From NCBI GenBank assembly GCA_964537285.1, contig CAZHZT010000156.1, positions 1-11,771 of the forward strand: a DNA stretch of 11,771 nucleotides, given 5' to 3'. Shown one piece after another: positions 1 through 7,319 of the stretch. The notes beneath the pieces were generated by a model that did not search any database, was not told the DNA's origin, and saw nothing but the letters and a program-made list of their open reading frames with translations. The first letter of the stretch is position 1; every line of letters starts with the position of its first letter. Origin of the DNA: CAZHZT01 sp964537285. Its GTDB lineage: Bacteria > Bacteroidota > Bacteroidia > Chitinophagales > Saprospiraceae. Both the position numbers and the translations under genes were made by a program.

Positions 1-123
1 ACCTTTTTTTAATTGCAGGGACAACATGAAGTTCCTGAAAATCCGGGATGACTCAATTTTTTGCTCTTAAAATGTTTACCAAATGAAATCATCTAAAGCT
101 CTTTATAATCTAACGTAAACAAA
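1..123. other. Intergenic leader before the VOC gene; holds one arm of a dispersed inverted repeat
   Basis: No gene can be supported here. One forward frame is open from base 2 to a TAA at 68-70, but about 22 codons are too few to call it the tail of an upstream gene. Bases 60-99 match the reverse complement of 9133-9172 (see the repeat entries). The last 25 bases before the ATG at 124 are A/T-rich with no Shine-Dalgarno sequence, as is usual in Bacteroidetes. I see no exact TAnnTTTG promoter motif. Confidence 0.5.
60..99 (+). repeat. 40-bp dispersed repeat, copy A (inverted partner at 9133-9172)
   Basis: Bases 60-99 align without gaps to the reverse complement of 9133-9172, with four mismatches in 40 positions. 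The core TTACCAAATGAAATCATCTA is identical. This copy ends 24 bases before the start codon of the VOC gene. It could be a shared regulatory sequence, the end of a repeat element, or a remnant of a larger duplicated segment. Nothing in the sequence decides between these. Confidence 0.75.
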
Positions 124-1125
124 ATGAAAAACCTGTTTCTTTTTTTTCTCATATTATCTACTGGAGGTCTTTCAGCGCAATCCGCAATAGATGTCCCTAA
201 AATTAGCATTACCGTTTCCAAGCTGGAAAGCATTGTACCCTTTTACGAAGAAGTATTGACGTTCAAGAAAGTAGAAGAATACCAGCTAAACAGTTCCAAT
301 CTTCAACGGCTCCTGGGCCTTCAGGATGATGATCTGGAAGCAAAAGTAGCTGTTTTACAACTAGGTAAGGAAAAAATAGAATTAATTGAGTTTATTAATG
401 AAGATCGCCAACGAGCCATTCCTGAGGATGCCCGAAGCAATGATCTTTGGTTCCAGCACATTGCCATTGTAGTAAGTGATATGGAAGCAGCATACAAACG
501 ACTGCGTAAATACAAAGTCCAACATGTATCTACTTCCCCACAAACCTTACCGGATTACTTGCCAGCTGCCGCCGGCATCAGTGCTTTTTATTTCCGTGAT
601 CCGGATGGACATAATCTGGAAATCATCCATTTCCCGGCAGGAAAAGGGGATCCAAGATGGCAAAATGCTGAAAATAGCCTATTTTTGGGTATAGATCATA
701 CAGCCATTGGTATTGATGACACGGATCAATCTTCCAATTTTTATCAAAACCTATTGGGCCTTAAAATTGCCGGGAACAGTGAAAATTATGGGTCCGAACA
801 AGAACACCTCAATCAGGTATTCGGTGCTCATTTGATCATCACTGGTTTGAAAGCACAAGAAGGAATAGGGGTAGAGTTTCTAGACTACCTCGCACCTCCA
901 AGAGGGCGAAGTTACCCCGCTGATAGCCGTGCCACCGACTTAATTCACTGGCATACTTTTATTAAAGTAGATAATATTGAACAAAAATACCGCGAATTGC
1001 AAACAGCTAATGTTTCGTTTATTTCCAATGGAATTACTGAAATCAAACAAGGAACAAGCGCTTCAGTGAGAGCCTTTTTGGTACGCGACCCGGATGGGCA
1101 TGCGGTATTGATCCTTGGTTCTTAG
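124..1125 (+). CDS. Secreted VOC (glyoxalase/bleomycin-resistance fold) protein, two domains
   Basis: A 333-residue protein of the vicinal oxygen chelate superfamily, which includes glyoxalase I, extradiol dioxygenases and fosfomycin-resistance enzymes. Residues 1-18 form a signal peptide (MKNLFLFF..., likely cut at LSA|QS), so the mature protein is probably periplasmic or exported. Two tandem VOC domains follow, at about 26-170 and 187-331. Each ends with the same RDPDGH motif (158-163 and 321-326) typical of the fold's last strands. Putative metal ligands are unevenly kept. Domain 1 has H112 and E166, but S29 sits where a histidine is common. Domain 2 has H192 and H277, but V328 sits where the glutamate is expected. 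A metal site may therefore be incomplete, and the substrate cannot be predicted. The ATG at 124 is chosen because it begins the signal peptide. The gene stands alone, 344 bases before the next. Confidence 0.85.
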   Translation: MKNLFLFFLILSTGGLSAQSAIDVPKISITVSKLESIVPFYEEVLTFKKVEEYQLNSSNLQRLLGLQDDDLEAKVAVLQLGKEKIELIEFINEDRQRAIPEDARSNDLWFQHIAIVVSDMEAAYKRLRKYKVQHVSTSPQTLPDYLPAAAGISAFYFRDPDGHNLEIIHFPAGKGDPRWQNAENSLFLGIDHTAIGIDDTDQSSNFYQNLLGLKIAGNSENYGSEQEHLNQVFGAHLIITGLKAQEGIGVEFLDYLAPPRGRSYPADSRATDLIHWHTFIKVDNIEQKYRELQTANVSFISNGITEIKQGTSASVRAFLVRDPDGHAVLILGS

Positions 1126-1290
1126 AAAGCACTCCCAAGTTCCGTTCGATTCGAGTAGTGATTTAAATTCCTTGGCACGGGATTGTGTTAAAGTGAGGCA
1201 TCAACCCCACTGGCTGTCGCAATTACATCTCGTTTTTTGCGGTTCCTAGTGTCGGCCTTTAGTTAAGTGCTTTAACACTTCCATTTTTTA
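1126..1290. other. Non-coding stretch after the VOC gene
   Basis: First part of a 344-base gap (1126-1469); the rest holds the palindrome at 1291-1399 and the SDR leader. No convincing ORF is seen on either strand. A 9-base inverted pair, GTGTTAAAG at 1185-1193 and CTTTAACAC at 1270-1278, is the only structure I see and may be chance. No T-rich intrinsic terminator directly follows the stop codon. Confidence 0.5.
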
Positions 1291-1399
1291 GTTCTTTGAC
1301 ATAAATTGTGGAAAATGGAACTTCAAAATGATAAGCCTTGAATGCCCTTTGGGCTGAAAGGCTTATCATTTTGAAGTTCCACGCAATTTGTCAAAGAAC
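1291..1399 (+). repeat. 109-bp imperfect palindrome, copy 1 (core flipped relative to the other copies)
   Basis: The element opens with GTTCTTTGACA and closes with its reverse complement. Inside are perfect 22-base arms (1316-1337 and 1360-1381, containing GAACTTCAAAATGATAAG and its complement) around a 22-base core at 1338-1359. The left arm carries about seven extra bases (region 1302-1315), which makes the element asymmetric and orientable. The core begins TTGAATGCCC and folds into a small GCCC-TTT-GGGC hairpin. A run of seven T follows at 1403-1409, so a transcript from the left could end here, making this a possible terminator for the VOC gene. CATTTTTTA (1282-1290) and CATTTTTTTA (1401-1410) flank it and might be a target-site duplication, although copy 3 has similar flanks, which argues that they belong to the element. 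Confidence 0.9.
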
Positions 1400-1416
1400 G
1401 CATTTTTTTAACTTAG
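1387..1416 (+). promoter_or_regulatory. Weak candidate Bacteroidetes-type promoter for the SDR gene
   Basis: TTTG at 1387-1390 is followed after 18 bases by TAACTTAG at 1409-1416, one mismatch from the TAnnTTTG -7 consensus. The TTTG lies in the right arm of the 109-bp palindrome, so the repeat may supply the -33 box. The distance to the ATG at 1470 is compatible. The match is inexact, so confidence is low. Confidence 0.25.
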
Positions 1417-1422
1417 GTTACA

Positions 1423-1438
1423 GAGTACTTAAATACTC
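1423..1438 (+). promoter_or_regulatory. 16-bp near-perfect palindrome upstream of the SDR gene, possible operator
   Basis: GAGTACTTAAATACTC reads the same on both strands except for one symmetric pair of positions. It ends 31 bases before the SDR start and lies just downstream of the candidate -7 box, where a repressor site would be expected. No regulator family can be assigned, and a chance AT-rich palindrome is possible. Confidence 0.3.
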
Positions 1439-1469
1439 ACTCATAAAAAATCATTAAAAATCATAAAAT

Positions 1470-2291
1470 ATGTATCAAGATCCTCATGATCGGTTAGCCG
1501 GCCAAACCTGTATTGTAACCGGCGCCAACTCCGGAATTGGCCGGGAGGTAGCCATTGCTATGGCCAAAGACGGGGCAAACGTAGTAGTTAACTGGGTATT
1601 CGACGAAGAGGCTGCACAGGAAGTAGTAGACGAAATCAGTGCAAGTATTAAAGCCTGTAAAGGAGTCATTCACTTCAGAGCGGATATAAGTGATGAGGAA
1701 CAAGTTAAAGCTATGTTCCAAAAAGCGATTGATACCTTTGGAACAGTAGATATATTAGTGAATAATGCGGGCCTGCAGCGGGATGCCCCCTTTCATGAAA
1801 TGACATTAGATCAATGGCAAAAAGTGATCGATGTTAACCTTACGGGGCAATTCCTGTGCGCCCGCGAAGCAGTTAGAGAGTTTCTCCGGCGTGGCGAAGT
1901 TTCTTATTCTGCTTCGATTGGAAAAATCATCTGTATGAGTTCTGTTCACGAACTCATCCCTTGGGCTGGCCACGTAAATTATGCGGCTTCAAAAGGAGGC
2001 ATTATGCTTATGATGAAATCTTTAGCCCAGGAAGTAGGTCGCCAAAAGATTCGTGTAAACAGCATCGCTCCGGGTGCCATCCAAACCCCTATCAATCGCG
2101 ATGCATGGGAAACACCAGAAGCTTTGAACAAACTACTCGAGCTCATCCCCTACAACCGCATCGGTCGCACCTCTGACGTTGGCGCAGTGGCTGTCTGGCT
2201 CGCTTCCGATGAGTCGGATTACATCCACGGCACTTCCCTTTTTGTAGATGGTGGAATGACATTATACCCTGGATTCACTGAAAATGGATAA
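1470..2291 (+). CDS. SDR-family oxidoreductase, glucose 1-dehydrogenase-like
   Basis: A 273-residue cytoplasmic classical short-chain dehydrogenase. The Rossmann nucleotide-binding motif TGANSGIG is at 17-24, the NNAG motif at 98-101, and the catalytic tetrad reads N123, S157 or S158, Y171 and K175 (YAASKGG). The MSSVHE segment (156-161), PGAIQTP (201-207) and the C-terminal DGGMTLYPGF (260-269) closely resemble Bacillus NAD(P)-dependent glucose 1-dehydrogenases, which oxidise beta-D-glucose to gluconolactone. That substrate is inferred from similarity. An extra stretch at about 141-150 (RGEVSYSASI) makes it slightly longer than the roughly 261-residue Bacillus enzymes. The ATG at 1470 has an A-rich leader and no Shine-Dalgarno sequence. 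The gene precedes two glucose-releasing glycosidases, which fits a role in using the released glucose. Confidence 0.9.
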   Translation: MYQDPHDRLAGQTCIVTGANSGIGREVAIAMAKDGANVVVNWVFDEEAAQEVVDEISASIKACKGVIHFRADISDEEQVKAMFQKAIDTFGTVDILVNNAGLQRDAPFHEMTLDQWQKVIDVNLTGQFLCAREAVREFLRRGEVSYSASIGKIICMSSVHELIPWAGHVNYAASKGGIMLMMKSLAQEVGRQKIRVNSIAPGAIQTPINRDAWETPEALNKLLELIPYNRIGRTSDVGAVAVWLASDESDYIHGTSLFVDGGMTLYPGFTENG

Positions 2292-2420
2292 AATGTTATT
2301 GCGGTCAACGGGGAACGGTCAACGGTCAACGGGAAAGGGTTAACGGGAAAGGGTTAACGGGAAAGGGTTAACGGTTCCCGTTGACCGTTGACCGTTAACC
2401 GTTCCCCGTAATAACATTTT
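2290..2420. repeat. Imperfect 131-bp palindrome with CGGTCAAC-type short repeats and a 3x14-bp tandem array
   Basis: Outer arms AAAATGTTATT (2290-2300) and AATAACATTTT (2410-2420) are exact reverse complements. Inside them, a left arm of CGGTCAAC units (2301-2333) mirrors a right arm of GTTGACCG and GTTAACCG units (2376-2408). The apex holds three exact tandem copies of GGGAAAGGGTTAAC at 2331-2344, 2345-2358 and 2359-2372. The structure fills the whole gap between the SDR stop codon, which it overlaps by two bases, and the leader of the GH63 gene. A transcript could fold into a long GC-rich hairpin, but no T-run follows, so it is not a typical intrinsic terminator. Confidence 0.9.
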
Positions 2421-2445
2421 GGATTTTTATAAAAAAATAAAAAAC

Positions 2446-5100
2446 ATGGCTGAAAACACTCAAAATATCGAAAAACAGCGGCTCGCTGAAAATTATTCCA
2501 ATAAGAAAAAATGGCTGAAATGGGGGCCTTACCTCAGTGAACGTCAATGGGGAACGGTGCGGGAAGATTATAGTGAGCATGGTGAAGCCTGGGATTATTT
2601 CCCACACGATCATGCGCGTTCCCGGGTTTACCGATGGGGAGAAGATGGCCTCGCAGGAGTTTCAGATGATCGCCAGCGGATTTGCTTCGCCCCTGCTCTC
2701 TGGAACGGGAAAGATCAAATTCTGAAGGAGCGTTTATACGGCCTGGCTGGCCCTGAAGGCAATCACGGCGAGGATGTCAAAGAACTTTATTACTATCTGG
2801 ATAGTTCACCCACGCATGCTTACATGAAGCATCTGTATAAATATCCACATGCGGAATACCCTTATGCCGATTTATACCACACCAACCGCAACCGCTCCAA
2901 GCACGATCCCGAATATGAATTGCTGGATACAAGCGCTTTTGACACAAATAACTATTTCGATGTTTTCACGGAATATGCCAAAGCAGAAGACGAAGACCTG
3001 CTCATAAAAATAAGCATTTATAACAGAGGGCGAGAAGATGCGCCGATCTGGGTCCTTCCTACGCTATGGCTTCGCAACTTATGGAACTTTAGCCTGGTGA
3101 ATCCCAAGCCGTCCATGGAATTGGTACAAAATGATGAGGAAACCTACGTAAAGGTTCATTATCCGAAGGTAGGAACTTACAGATTGTATTTTTCGGATGC
3201 TGAGCGCTTGTTATTTACTGAAAATGAAACCAATAAAGAGCGCCTATTTAACACCCCCAATGAGACACCATTTGTTAAAGATGCTTTCCACCGGGCTGTT
3301 GTGGAGCAGGATTTTGACTGGATAGCAGATAAAAAAGAAGGGACAAAATTTGCTCCTCTTTACCACTACCATTTGGTCTATGGTGAAAAAGTAGAGATCA
3401 AGCTTCGCTTAACGAAAGAGAAATACCTACAAGCAGATCCTCTTGGGCAATCATTCGATCAGGTTTTTGAACAAAGAATCGCTGAAACGGATGAATTCTA
3501 CAAGCAATTCAAAAAAGCGGATGACGATGACCTGGCCAATATACAGCGCCAAGCCTTTGCAGGCATGCTCTGGAGCAAACAATATTTCAATATTGATATG
3601 CCGCGCTGGCTGAATGGTGATCCAGGACAAATTCCCCCGCCTGACAGCCGGAAAAAAGGTCGAAATAAAGATTGGTCAACGCTTAACAATGAGGATATCA
3701 TTTCGATGCCCGACAAGTGGGAATACCCTTGGTATGCGGCCTGGGATCTAGCCTTTCACTGTATTCCTCTGGCTATGCTGGATGCAGAATTTGCGAAAGA
3801 ACAGCTGATCCTCTTTTTGAGAGAATGGTATATGCACCCAAACGGCCAGATCCCGGCTTATGAATGGGCTTTTAGTGATGTTAATCCTCCCGTTCATGCA
3901 TGGGCCTGCCTGCAAGTATATAAAATTGATGCCGAACGCAATGGGAAAGCCGATAGAACTTTCTTAAAAAGAGTATTCAAAAAGCTACTGATCAACTTTA
4001 CCTGGTGGGTTAATAAAAAAGATCACAACGACAACAATATTTTTGAGGGTGGTTTCCTTGGCCTGGATAATATTGGAGTCTTCGACAGAAGCAGCTTCAT
4101 TCCCGGTGGGGGGCACCTCGAACAAGCGGATGGTACTGCCTGGATGGCTATGTACAGCCTCAACATGCTCGAAATGGCACTAATTCTGGGCGAAGATGAT
4201 ACTTCATACGAAGATGTGGCTACAAAGTTCTTCGAGCATTTCATTTATATCTCTGCTTCCCTGAATCAAATCGGAGAAGACTGGACGGGCGCCTGGGATG
4301 AAGAACAAGGTTTCTTTTTTGATATCCTGGGACTTCCGGATGGGCGTTATATTCCCGTGAAAGTGCGTTCTCTGGTAGGCTTATCTACCTTATTCGCAAC
4401 TCTAGTCCTTAAAACGGAACAACTAGAGAAAATGCCTGATTTTTACAGTCGTTTCAAGTGGTTCATGAAATACAGAGAAAAAAATAATGAGTTGCTTGTA
4501 ATAGAGGAATTCCACGAAGGAAAAGATGTTTTACTTTCTCTCGTTCCAAAGGAGCGACTGGAACATTTGCTTACTGCCTTGCTGGATGAAAATGAATTTT
4601 TCGGAAAGGGAGGTATCCGTTCCATTTCGAAAATCCACGAAACACCCTATGTCTTTGATATTGACGGCCAACAATTTGGCCTTCAATACGAACCCGGAGA
4701 ATCAACAACTCATCTTTTTGGAGGTAATTCCAATTGGCGAGGGCCCATATGGATGCCAATGAATTATCTTTTAATCCAGTCGCTACGTACTTATTATGAA
4801 TATTTCGAAGACAGCTTAAAAGCTGAATGTCCTAGAGGTTCTGGAAACTGGGTGGACCTAGATACGGTAGCCGAGGATATTTCAAAAAAATTGATCAGTA
4901 TTTTCCAGAAAGATGAAAACGGTAAACGGCCGGTGCACGGAGATTATAATGAATATCATTTTGATCCTCATTTTCGCGATTTAGTCCTTTTTTATGAGTA
5001 TTTTCACGGTGATACTGCTCGCGGAGTAGGAGCCTCACACCAAACCGGCTGGACTGGCTTGGTGGCGGAACTCATCGACAGGGTCGAATGGAAGAAATAA
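2446..5100 (+). CDS. GH63-type (MGH1-like) glucosidase, large cytoplasmic form
   Basis: An 884-residue protein without signal peptide, recognised as the long bacterial 'glucosidase' group related to GH63, whose members hydrolyse alpha-glucosidic bonds by inversion. The N-terminal half (about 1-330) should form a beta-rich domain, and the rest an (alpha/alpha)6 barrel. The segment WEYPWYAAWDLAFH contains D434, the likely general acid. GPIWMPMNYLLI lies near the C-terminus, and FYEYFHGD with E851 followed by GASHQTGW is the likely base region by analogy with GH63. The exact substrate (trehalose-like, glucosylglycerate-like or oligosaccharide) cannot be told. An in-frame TTG at 2419 would add nine residues, but it lies in the palindrome. 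The ATG at 2446 (MAENTQ) follows an A-rich leader and is preferred. The neighbours are an SDR glucose dehydrogenase upstream and a debranching enzyme downstream. Confidence 0.85.
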   Translation: MAENTQNIEKQRLAENYSNKKKWLKWGPYLSERQWGTVREDYSEHGEAWDYFPHDHARSRVYRWGEDGLAGVSDDRQRICFAPALWNGKDQILKERLYGLAGPEGNHGEDVKELYYYLDSSPTHAYMKHLYKYPHAEYPYADLYHTNRNRSKHDPEYELLDTSAFDTNNYFDVFTEYAKAEDEDLLIKISIYNRGREDAPIWVLPTLWLRNLWNFSLVNPKPSMELVQNDEETYVKVHYPKVGTYRLYFSDAERLLFTENETNKERLFNTPNETPFVKDAFHRAVVEQDFDWIADKKEGTKFAPLYHYHLVYGEKVEIKLRLTKEKYLQADPLGQSFDQVFEQRIAETDEFYKQFKKADDDDLANIQRQAFAGMLWSKQYFNIDMPRWLNGDPGQIPPPDSRKKGRNKDWSTLNNEDIISMPDKWEYPWYAAWDLAFHCIPLAMLDAEFAKEQLILFLREWYMHPNGQIPAYEWAFSDVNPPVHAWACLQVYKIDAERNGKADRTFLKRVFKKLLINFTWWVNKKDHNDNNIFEGGFLGLDNIGVFDRSSFIPGGGHLEQADGTAWMAMYSLNMLEMALILGEDDTSYEDVATKFFEHFIYISASLNQIGEDWTGAWDEEQGFFFDILGLPDGRYIPVKVRSLVGLSTLFATLVLKTEQLEKMPDFYSRFKWFMKYREKNNELLVIEEFHEGKDVLLSLVPKERLEHLLTALLDENEFFGKGGIRSISKIHETPYVFDIDGQQFGLQYEPGESTTHLFGGNSNWRGPIWMPMNYLLIQSLRTYYEYFEDSLKAECPRGSGNWVDLDTVAEDISKKLISIFQKDENGKRPVHGDYNEYHFDPHFRDLVLFYEYFHGDTARGVGASHQTGWTGLVAELIDRVEWKK

Positions 5101-5105
5101 TTTTT

Positions 5106-5113
5106 TAAATTTG
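5106..5113 (+). promoter_or_regulatory. Candidate -7 box (TAnnTTTG) before the debranching-enzyme gene
   Basis: TAAATTTG at 5106-5113 matches the Bacteroidetes -7 consensus TAnnTTTG exactly, in the 123-base gap after the GH63 gene. No TTTG is found at the expected -33 distance, so only half of the promoter is supported. If it is used, the debranching gene has its own transcript with a leader of about 100 bases. Confidence 0.35.
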
Positions 5114-5223
5114 CGCCCAAGTTTTCTTTCCTCTCGGTATTTCACTATTTGTTTTTCCCAAAGCAGAAGGTGAAATATCAGGAGGAAAGGAAAAATATTG
5201 ATAAACACAACACTTCCCTTACT

Positions 5224-7155
5224 ATGTTAACATTTGAAAAGTCCGACTTCAATGAATTCATCAATAAAGAATGGCTGGTCACCAACGGATTAGGCGGTTA
5301 TGCTTCTTCAACCATCTGTGGAGCCAATACCCGTCGATATCATGGTTTACTGGTTTCCGCTTTTAATCCTCCGGGAGATCGACGAGTAATTTTCTCTAAT
5401 CTAGAGGAAAAGCTGATTACTTCCAGCGAAAAGGTGGCCTTTTCTACCCACCAATACCCCGAAACTGTTCATCCAAGAGGGTTTGAGTACATCCAGCGTT
5501 TTGAAAGAAATCCGTTACCCCAAACCACCTTTAAGTTTAAACATTGCACCTTAAACAAAACGGTGTTCATGGTGCAAGAAGCTAATACTACCGTGGTAGA
5601 GTACGAAAACTTCGGAGATACGGCTTTTAATCTTGAATTAAACCCCCTTTTTGTATTCCGGGATTATCACGGCCTTTTTGGTGTAGATGATTATTTTGAT
5701 TTTTACCACGAAAATCATGCTGATAATGTGCTGAAAATCCATCCTCATTTAGATTCCGAGGCGGTTTACCTTGCTTTTTCCAAAGGGAACTTCGTTCCGA
5801 ACTCACAGTGGTACCATAACTTTGAATATGAAAAAGAAAAATATCGTGGCCTGGATTACCGGGAAGATGCGAAAAGCTTAGGTGCCGTTTGGCTAAGCCT
5901 TGCTCCCGGGGAAAAGGCATTTCTTGCTTTCTCTACAGAAAAAGATTTCACCTTTAATAATCCGGAAGCATGGAAAACAGCAGAAATAGAACGTTTGAAC
6001 AATTTACATCCCGAAATAACCGACCCGTTCGAAAGAGATTTAGCGATCAGCGGCGATCAGTTTATCGTGCATCGTCAATCTGCTGATAGTGACACGCTGA
6101 TGGCAGGTTATCACTGGTTCATGGACTGGGGCAGGGACACCATGATCGCTATGCGCGGGCTAACGATTGCCCTGGGTAAGAAAACGCTTTCACAATCTAT
6201 CATCCGAACGTTTTTAAAGTACTTAGATCGTGGAATGCTTCCAAACCGTTTCCCGGATCAGGGAGAAGAGCCAGAGTATAATACCTTTGATGCTACTTTG
6301 TGGCTGTTCGTGGTGCTCTACGAGTATTATGAAAAGTTTGAAGATAAAGACTTTATCCAAGAAGTATTTGCAACATTGACCGAAATTATAAATGCCCATT
6401 ATGAAGGGACACGTTTTAGCATTAAAGTGTTAGAATCGGGCTTACTGTTTGGTGGGGAAGGACTATCTCAACTTACCTGGATGGATGCCAGAATTGATGA
6501 TTACGTAGTAACGCCACGACAAGGCTGCCCCGTCGAAATCAATGCACTCTGGTTCAATGCTCTAAGCATTTATCGTTTCTTCGCCGATTTGCTAAAGGAA
6601 GAAGTGACAATTACAGCCGCTCAGGTTGACCTACTCAAAGAGAATTTCAAAAAGTATTTTCTCAATGAGAAAGGCTACCTCAATGACGTCGTTATCCCTG
6701 ATGAATACATAGATGACAGTGTACGTCCAAATCAGGTTTATGCACTAAGCCTGCCCTTTTCGCCTCTGGATTCAGACGAAATGAAAGGCATTATGGATGT
6801 TATAGAAAATGAACTTTATACCGATCTGGGGCTGCGGTCATTATCTCCTAAGCACCCTGACTTTACGCCTGTATACGGTGGTAATCCTGAAACGCGCGAC
6901 AAAGCTTACCACCAGGGAACTGTTTGGGCTTTTTTATGGGGAGAGTATGCACTAGCCTATTTGAAGATGCATTCCTTCTCTGAGGAAGCTCAACAAACCA
7001 TAAGGAATAAAGCTAAAGTATTGGAAAAGCATTTTTACAAAGAAGATGGCCTTTACACCATTTCTGAAATTTTTGATGGTGAAAACCCAGGTGAAGGCCG
7101 CGGATGCGTTCACCAGGCATGGTCAATAGGAATGCTACTGAAAACATTAATTTAA
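5224..7155 (+). CDS. Amylo-alpha-1,6-glucosidase (glycogen-debranching-type, GH133-like)
   Basis: A 643-residue cytoplasmic enzyme expected to remove alpha-1,6-linked glucose from glycogen-like glucans. The N-terminal domain (about 8-250) starts with the family hallmark WLVTNGLGGYASST followed by NTRRYHGLLV. The C-terminal (alpha/alpha)6 domain (about 270-640) has HWFMDWGRDTMIA, where D305 matches the acid aspartate of debranching enzymes, then FPDQGEEPEYNTFDATLW, YHQGTVWAFLWGEY and SEIFDG...CVHQAWS. In the last of these, E615 matches the catalytic base region seen in eukaryotic debranching enzymes. Only the glucosidase type of domain is present; there is no separate 4-alpha-glucanotransferase domain. 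The frame is open upstream to a TTG at 5149, but that extension (MFFPKQKV...) does not look like the family. The ATG at 5224 puts the hallmark motif close to the N-terminus, as usual. It probably works with the GH63 enzyme upstream. Confidence 0.9.
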   Translation: MLTFEKSDFNEFINKEWLVTNGLGGYASSTICGANTRRYHGLLVSAFNPPGDRRVIFSNLEEKLITSSEKVAFSTHQYPETVHPRGFEYIQRFERNPLPQTTFKFKHCTLNKTVFMVQEANTTVVEYENFGDTAFNLELNPLFVFRDYHGLFGVDDYFDFYHENHADNVLKIHPHLDSEAVYLAFSKGNFVPNSQWYHNFEYEKEKYRGLDYREDAKSLGAVWLSLAPGEKAFLAFSTEKDFTFNNPEAWKTAEIERLNNLHPEITDPFERDLAISGDQFIVHRQSADSDTLMAGYHWFMDWGRDTMIAMRGLTIALGKKTLSQSIIRTFLKYLDRGMLPNRFPDQGEEPEYNTFDATLWLFVVLYEYYEKFEDKDFIQEVFATLTEIINAHYEGTRFSIKVLESGLLFGGEGLSQLTWMDARIDDYVVTPRQGCPVEINALWFNALSIYRFFADLLKEEVTITAAQVDLLKENFKKYFLNEKGYLNDVVIPDEYIDDSVRPNQVYALSLPFSPLDSDEMKGIMDVIENELYTDLGLRSLSPKHPDFTPVYGGNPETRDKAYHQGTVWAFLWGEYALAYLKMHSFSEEAQQTIRNKAKVLEKHFYKEDGLYTISEIFDGENPGEGRGCVHQAWSIGMLLKTLI

Positions 7156-7184
7156 AAAAGGAGGCTGTCTTATAAATAACCCAA

Positions 7185-7293
7185 GTTCTTCGACATAAAT
7201 TGTGGAAAATGGAACTTCAAAATGATAAGCCTTTCAGCCACAAGGGCATTCAAGGCTTATCATTTTGAAGTTCCACACAATTTGTCAAAGAAC
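7185..7293 (+). repeat. 109-bp imperfect palindrome, copy 2
   Basis: Same length and same arm orientation as the copy at 1291-1399, with arms almost identical base for base: left 7185-7231, right 7254-7293. The 22-base core (7232-7253) begins TTTCAGCC and ends GGGCATTCAA, which is the reverse complement of the core type in copy 1, so the core is flipped relative to the arms. The left edge reads GTTCTTCGAC rather than GTTCTTTGAC, breaking one pair with the right edge GTCAAAGAAC. Short CCCAAG (7180-7185) and CTTGGG (7308-7313) segments extend the pairing outward. Confidence 0.9.
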
Positions 7294-7319
7294 GATAATT
7301 CATAAGGCTTGGGAGGAGT

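Noticed and set aside
2..70. Tail of an upstream gene in the open frame ending at TAA 68-70.
   Set aside because: Only about 22 codons with no recognisable motif, and the end overlaps the dispersed repeat at 60-99.
1291..1399. The 109-bp palindromes as integron attC sites, because they begin GTT and end AAC.
   Set aside because: attC sites have RYYYAAC at the 5' edge and GTTRRRY at the 3' edge, the reverse of what is seen. There is no integron integrase or cassette layout; the genes between copies are large and operonic.
2290..2420. A CRISPR array at the repeated GGGAAAGGGTTAAC units.
   Set aside because: The units are 14 bp and directly abutting with no spacers, inside a palindrome, and no cas gene is present.
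2419..2445. TTG at 2419 as the start of the GH63 gene.
   Set aside because: It lies in the end of the palindrome and adds nine low-complexity residues (MDFYKKIKN). The ATG at 2446 follows an A-rich leader like those of neighbouring genes.
5149..5223. TTG at 5149 as the start of the debranching-enzyme gene, with AGGAGG near 5179-5185 as a ribosome site.
   Set aside because: The extension does not resemble the family N-terminus, the AGGAGG has no suitably placed in-frame start codon, and Shine-Dalgarno use is uncommon in this group.
5627..5920. A 97-codon reverse-strand open frame inside the debranching gene.
   Set aside because: It lies wholly within a well-recognised gene on the other strand and its translation resembles no known family; it is a coding shadow, as are the other antisense frames in the window.
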